Shown: in pieces, positions 22,901 through 26,273 of the stretch
Layout of the letters: the number at the start of each line of letters is the position of its first letter
Position numbering within the stretch: position 1 is the first letter of the stretch
Assembly (NCBI GenBank): GCA_022563275.1
Contig: JADFNR010000039.1
Coordinates: 1-26,273 of the forward strand
DNA: 26,273 nt
Origin: Chloroflexota bacterium
GTDB taxonomy: Bacteria; Chloroflexota; Dehalococcoidia; UBA3495
Reading direction: 5' to 3'
Translations under genes and position numbers: made by a program
The notes under the pieces: generated by a model
Database searches by the model: none
Seen by the model: only the letters and a program-made list of their open reading frames with translations
What the model was told of the DNA's origin: nothing

Positions 22901-23686
22901 TCAGTTGCCGGCCCGTTCCACCAGGTCAACAAACACCTCTCTCCATTCCGTGGGACCTCCCCTAGCGTAGCCAGCCCGGTAAGAGATGATACCTTGGTGG
23001 TCCAGCGCGATCTTGGTGGATTGCAGCAGAATTTGCAAGTCCTTTAGAACGCTCGACTCTATCTCAGCCACGGGCCACGGATAGCCCTCTTTCTTTCGGT
23101 ACGATTCCAATAGCTCGATGCTCTCGAACGGGCTTTGACCGATGGCGTAGAAATCGACCCTGTCCGCGAACTCCGGGTAGACATCCTTCATGCTCCGTAA
23201 CTCGGAGCGGCAGACCGGTCACCAAGTGGCGAAGAAGAACAGGAACACCGGCCGGCCTTGGCTCGATAGCTGGGCGGTATTCCGCTTGGCGCCGCTGAAC
23301 AGCGTGAATTGAAAGTGCGGCAAGGTCTGGCCCACGTCTGTTCCAAGCCCCGGCTGGTCGACTATGATCGCGGCTTTTGCGGGTGCGATAGCTGGCGGGG
23401 ACGTTGGTCCTGGCGTGGAAAGCGGCAGTGCGGCCGTCATGAGAGCTTCGGTTGAGTTAGGCCCGGACGCCGAGATAGGCACGGTTGTCTGGCCAGGCGG
23501 GGCAGTCAATCCTGGAATAGGCGTGGGACCAGATGGGATCGCCGGTGTTGCGACTGACCCGGAGCCAGACACGGACTCAACCGTGGCCGTCGCCGTTGAG
23601 GCTGGTGGCGCCTCCGTCGCGGAGGCGCCACAGGCCGATATCCCAAGTGCAACCGCCATGAGAAGCAAGGCTAGTAGTCGTGACAT
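22901..23686 (-). CDS. TlpA/AhpC-like thioredoxin-fold lipoprotein, probable selenoprotein (Sec156)
   Basis: 261 residues if the TGA at 23219-23221 is selenocysteine. A signal peptide MSRLLALLLMAVALGISAC gives a lipobox ISAC at Cys19. A ~100-residue Pro/Ser/Thr/Ala linker precedes the redoxin domain (GQTLPHFQFTLFSGAKRN, then PVFLFFFATW). The TGA then occupies the first position of the expected CxxC, followed in frame by PVCRSELRSMKDVYPEF, DRVDFYAIGQSPFES, GYPWPVAE and STKIALDHQGIISYRAGYARG to the normal end. The active site is U-P-V-C. The usual cis-Pro region reads LQSTKI, as in some redoxins. A 6-bp hairpin with a G in its loop lies 16 bases after the TGA. It is predicted to act as an extracytoplasmic thiol/selenol oxidoreductase. 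Confidence 0.78.
23192..23221 (-). promoter_or_regulatory. candidate bacterial SECIS for the thioredoxin-fold gene
   Basis: In minus-strand RNA after UGA (23221-23219), GCUCCG (23208-23203) pairs perfectly with CGGAGC (23197-23192) around the loop AGUUA. The gap from UGA to loop is 16 bases and G is the second loop base. The GU in the loop resembles the key GU in the E. coli fdhF SECIS loop. Confidence 0.6.
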
Positions 23687-23901
23687 TCCGATTTATCCCC
23701 AACCGTCCAAGTGGACGGATCAATGCTTGCGGATCATATTTTACCGTACCTAGGCGCCCCCGGACTTGAAACTAATTGTGTTCGTCCGTAAGGTAGGAAT
23801 ATTGATACGAAAACCGCGCCGGCAGCGGATTTATCCGCTTCAGCGGGTTAACATTCGGGTTTTGTCGTCTGGCGGGATGCAGCAAGAGTGTGCGCCCGGA
23901 A

Positions 23902-23910
23902 TGTTATACT
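23902..23910 (+). promoter_or_regulatory. candidate extended -10 element upstream of the TPR gene
   Basis: TGTTATACT is an extended -10 (TGn plus TATACT) about 90 bases before the TPR start; no good -35 is seen. The 23687-23998 gap also contains a hairpin AGCGGAT/ATCCGCT at 23824-23839 and no convincing gene. Confidence 0.35.
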
Positions 23911-23998
23911 CGGCTTTTGGCGTTGGGGCGTTGGAAATAGGTGATATGGGTTATGTTTTGCCCGTGGCCCCAGGGCCGAACTGAGCGTGTGGTGAGAC

Positions 23999-24883
23999 AT
24001 GTCGATGAATAAGTCTAAACCCGAACGTGCCGGGTTTTACTACAACCTGGGGATCGCCTACTATGCGCTAGGTCAATTTGATAGCGCCATCGAAGGCTAC
24101 GACGAGGCTGTCCGCATCAACCCCGAGTACTCCGAGGCCTACCACAACCGGGGGAAGGTCTACCACGACCTGGGCCAGAACGAGCGTGCCATCGAGGACT
24201 ACGATCTGGCCATCCAGCACAACCCTGAGTATTCCGCCGCCTACAACAACCGGGGGATCGCCTATTACGACCTGGGCGAACACTGGCGGGCCATCAATGA
24301 CTACGATGAGGCCATCCGCATCAACCCCGAGTATGTCGTGGCCCACAATAACCGCGGCAACGCCTACCTGGCCGTGGGTGAACACGGACGCGCCATCGAA
24401 GACTACGACGAGGCCATCGCACTGGACCCCGAAAACGTGGCGGCCTATAGCAACCGGGGGACTGCCTACCATGCCCTGGGCGAGAATGAGCGTGCCATCG
24501 AGGACTACGATGAGGTGATCCGCATCGATCCCGAGTATGCCGCGGCCTACAACAACCGTGGCAATGTCTACAATGACCTGGAGCAATACCAGCGCGCCAT
24601 CGAGGAATACGATGAGGCTATCCGCCTCGACCCCCGTGATCCCGATGTTTACATAAACCGGGGCAACATCCTCACTGGGATGGAAGAGTACGAACGCGCC
24701 ATCGAGGACTACGACCAGGCGGTCCGCATCAAGCCGAATCATTCAGATGCGTACCACAACCGGGGGATCGCCTTTCACCGTCTGGGCCGGTATGAAGAAT
24801 CCGAAAGGGACTTGGCAAAGGTGGTTGAACTGAGGTCGGATTCGGGGAATGGTCCTTCAGAAAAGGATTCTCCAGCGGAGTGA
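23999..24883 (+). CDS. tetratricopeptide repeat protein (eight TPRs)
   Basis: A 294-aa protein built of eight consecutive 34-residue TPR units (residues ~11-282) with consensus AYNNRG-AY-DLGE--RAIEDYDEAIRI-PEY. The last unit is degenerate and a short acidic/Ser tail follows. There is no signal peptide or catalytic domain, so it is probably a cytoplasmic protein-protein interaction scaffold. The units are similar at DNA level (102-bp period, with GCCATCGAGGACTACGA recurring), which indicates recent internal duplication. The start at 23999 follows GTGGTGAGAC; the ATG two codons later is also possible. It ends in TGA, which shows TGA acting as a normal stop. Confidence 0.9.
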   Translation: MSMNKSKPERAGFYYNLGIAYYALGQFDSAIEGYDEAVRINPEYSEAYHNRGKVYHDLGQNERAIEDYDLAIQHNPEYSAAYNNRGIAYYDLGEHWRAINDYDEAIRINPEYVVAHNNRGNAYLAVGEHGRAIEDYDEAIALDPENVAAYSNRGTAYHALGENERAIEDYDEVIRIDPEYAAAYNNRGNVYNDLEQYQRAIEEYDEAIRLDPRDPDVYINRGNILTGMEEYERAIEDYDQAVRIKPNHSDAYHNRGIAFHRLGRYEESERDLAKVVELRSDSGNGPSEKDSPAE

Positions 24884-24945
24884 CCGATCGCGGGCGCCGC
24901 GGTCCCGGTGGGTCTGAGATTTTTTTCCCGTGGCGGACGAAAATC

Positions 24946-24975
24946 GACCCCGGCGAATCGAATTTCGCCGGGGTC
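24946..24975. terminator. strong hairpin between convergent genes
   Basis: A perfect 12-bp stem, GACCCCGGCGAA / TTCGCCGGGGTC, has loop TCGAAT. It lies between the TPR gene (+) and the minus-strand gene ending at 25038. Short T-rich stretches on both sides make a bidirectional terminator plausible. Confidence 0.75.
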
Positions 24976-25037
24976 ATTTCAGTTTACCGTTAACCCTACT
25001 TGGAGGAAGCCTCCAGGTTGGGTCAAACCCAATGGTT

Positions 25038-25328
25038 TTAGGCCGCTATGCTCTTTTTGGAGGCCTTTGCCTTAGGTTTGTTCGATTCCATGCCATTGGT
25101 GGCTGATGCATGGCCGTCATCGGAGTCGGCGCTTTCCAACATCGGTGCCTCGGTCGCCACGGAGGAATCGTCCCTGGTGGCGTTCAGCCCATCTGGAGCC
25201 AACCCCTTACCGAATTCTGCCACGACTGGCAGTAGATTGTTGCAGATCTCCAAGACCGAAGCCCGAATCTCGTCGGAAATGTTCTGTGTCGTCTGCCTGA
25301 TGATGAACTCGGCCTGCAGCCGCTGGTT
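25038..25328 (-). CDS. unrecognised protein, C-terminal part (broken at a junction)
   Basis: The readable part is [36 protein letters not shown], then an acidic/Ser-rich stretch and a Lys/Ala-rich end ([13 protein letters not shown]). The first part looks like an amphipathic helical segment, loosely phasin-like, but I cannot name a family. Upstream of about 25328 the frame continues by chance across a plus-strand thiolase fragment, so the true N-terminus is missing. The 154-bp gap to the TPR gene holds the hairpin described above. Confidence 0.5.
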   Translation of the reverse strand, partial: NQRLQAEFIIRQTTQNISDEIRASVLEICNNLLPVVAEFGKGLAPDGLNATRDDSSVATEAPMLESADSDDGHASATNGMESNKPKAKASKKSIAA

Positions 25329-25466
25329 AAAATTCTTGCCTATAGCAGTGCCGGTGTTGATCCTGCCATCATGGGCATCGGACCGGTTCCGGCAATTGAG
25401 AAACTGCTGGAAAAAACCGGGCTGCAACTATCGGATATCGGATTGATCGAATTGAATGAAGCCGCT
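25311..25466 (+). pseudogene. thiolase (acetyl-CoA acetyltransferase) internal fragment
   Basis: About 50 codons read [40 protein letters not shown], then [11 protein letters not shown]. This is the conserved thiolase core just before the LNEAFA active-site loop. Neither the start nor the active-site Cys domains are present, and after LNEA the sequence stops being thiolase while staying in frame. It is a fragment embedded between two unrelated genes, either an assembly chimera or a recombination remnant. Confidence 0.8.
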
Positions 25467-26273
25467 GTGGATGAACTGATTGACATACAAGCGTCGGAGA
25501 TTAATGAGAATATAGAAGATGTGCGTCAAGCCATTCAAAAATATAAGGGGCATCCCTTCGCCGTGCAGGCAGCGTTAAACTTACTCAAAAACAGCGTTCC
25601 ATTATCTGAACTTCCCACCGACCCGACACACATCGCCGAATTTCAATGGAAAAAAGTCTGTGAAAGTTTAAACGCACAATCCTTATTCGAGGCGTACGCA
25701 GTTTTACAAGTTCCCGTACCGGATGATGTGGTTGAGCCAGTATGTGAATTAAACCGCAAAGAACACAACAAGGTTTTGTCAAATAATTACTTAGCCGGAC
25801 TGCTTCGCAACGAAAGCGCAGGCAGACGCATCTATCACGCAATTCTGTCAGATTACATCCTCGAACAAATCAATGATGAAGACAAAAAGAACTACCACCT
25901 AAAAGCAATTGAGATTTACCGCAAACAATTGGATAAAGACGGGATACCCGATACTCTCGCCCTAACCCGCCTGCCGGAACACGAACTACACGCCAACGGA
26001 AACCAAGCGTTTTTTGATGTGGTGATTAATGAATGTTGTAAAAAATTATTGCTATTAGGGAGGCTGGATTCCGCTCTTGATTTGCTTCACTATGCTTTAC
26101 ATATAGTGGAAAAAGGAACGGTTGAAGAAAGTTGTTTATTGGGGAATTTAGGATTGATTTACCAAACTCGCGGCGACTTAGACCAAGCGGAGAAGTATCA
26201 CCTGAAAGCTTTAAAAATAGAAGAAGACTTAGACAGACTCGAAGGCATGGCTCAAGAATACTGTGGTCTGGGG
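25467..26273 (+). CDS. STAND/NB-ARC-like protein with TPRs, partial at both ends
   Basis: At least 269 codons are open to the right edge, in frame with the thiolase fragment but with no start of their own. [23 protein letters not shown] resembles the GxP (GLPL-like) helix of NB-ARC/STAND NTPases. It is followed by a winged-helix-like region ([21 protein letters not shown], then [21 protein letters not shown]). A helical region and at least one TPR ([25 protein letters not shown]) follow. The P-loop part would lie upstream and is missing. Codon use is clearly AT-richer (AAA, CAA, TTA) than in the rest of the window. STAND/TPR proteins often act as sensors in signalling or phage defence; that role is inference. 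Confidence 0.6.
   Translation, partial: MDELIDIQASEINENIEDVRQAIQKYKGHPFAVQAALNLLKNSVPLSELPTDPTHIAEFQWKKVCESLNAQSLFEAYAVLQVPVPDDVVEPVCELNRKEHNKVLSNNYLAGLLRNESAGRRIYHAILSDYILEQINDEDKKNYHLKAIEIYRKQLDKDGIPDTLALTRLPEHELHANGNQAFFDVVINECCKKLLLLGRLDSALDLLHYALHIVEKGTVEESCLLGNLGLIYQTRGDLDQAEKYHLKALKIEEDLDRLEGMAQEYCGLG

Noticed and set aside
23766..23984. 72-codon plus-strand frame upstream of the TPR gene
   Set aside because: No ribosome-binding site, no recognisable sequence, and it overlaps the likely promoter region.
24068..24742. 224-codon minus-strand frame opposite the TPR gene
   Set aside because: It is the periodic complement of the TPR repeats.
24030..24840. Regular ~102-bp repeats that might suggest a CRISPR or satellite array
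   Set aside because: The period equals 34 codons and the units translate to TPR helices; there are no spacers.
25048..25446. 132-codon plus-strand frame across the junction region
   Set aside because: It runs antisense to the minus-strand gene and out of frame with the thiolase fragment; chance opening.

Overview
The window is about 26 kb of gene-dense, GC-rich bacterial DNA. It carries mostly short operons and many enzymes of the LLM flavin, alpha/beta-hydrolase, DinB/MDMPI and isochorismatase types. The gene mix (two LLM-class oxidoreductases, a haloalkane dehalogenase, a 2-phosphosulfolactate phosphatase homologue, a DUF2089 operon, bS21) suggests a Chloroflexota-like genome, perhaps SAR202 or a Dehalococcoidia relative. 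That is inference from gene content and has not been placed phylogenetically.

Layout. 0-2.6 kb (minus): LLM oxidoreductase, haloalkane dehalogenase and a second alpha/beta hydrolase cut by the left edge, a possible organohalogen or xenobiotic operon. 2.6-6.5 kb: an MDMPI/DinB-fold protein and a FAD-dependent oxidoreductase on plus, then a ComB-like phosphatase and an NHL beta-propeller on minus. 6.6-8.1 kb (minus): a small unknown gene and a DUF2089 regulator / membrane protein / SHOCT-like protein operon. 8.3-9.1 kb: HemQ-like coproheme decarboxylase with a clear terminator. 9.3-12.8 kb (minus): mitochondrial-type aconitase, 7Fe-type ferredoxin with a good promoter, Lrp/AsnC regulator. 13.0-17.4 kb (plus): tRNA-Ser(GCT), miaB, nadA, nadC, DinB protein. 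17.5-19.9 kb (minus): dtd, an FmdB-type zinc ribbon protein with a CIRCE-like operator, rpsU, an isochorismatase-family hydrolase. 19.9-24.9 kb: rhodanese-like protein, FKBP lipoprotein, second LLM oxidoreductase, HExxH protein, thioredoxin-fold lipoprotein, and an eight-repeat TPR protein.

Main discovery candidate: two unrelated thiol-chemistry genes each carry an in-frame TGA exactly where the catalytic cysteine should be. One is the rhodanese-like protein (TGA at 19998-20000, motif IITT-U-RLGLR). The other is the TlpA/AhpC-like thioredoxin-fold lipoprotein (TGA at 23219-23221, motif ATW-U-PVC). In both, the reading frame continues with good family sequence to a normal stop. In both, a stem-loop lies just downstream with bacterial SECIS geometry: a 21- or 16-nt gap from UGA to the apical loop, and a G in the first two loop positions. 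TGA is an ordinary stop elsewhere in the window. The simplest reading is that both are selenoproteins that a standard gene caller would truncate.

The last ~950 bases look different. A minus-strand gene runs into a short in-frame thiolase fragment, which runs into an AT-richer STAND/TPR-type protein open to the window end. This looks like a chimeric assembly or a recombination scar. Several dispersed repeat families sit between genes, and one appears to have overwritten the end of dtd.
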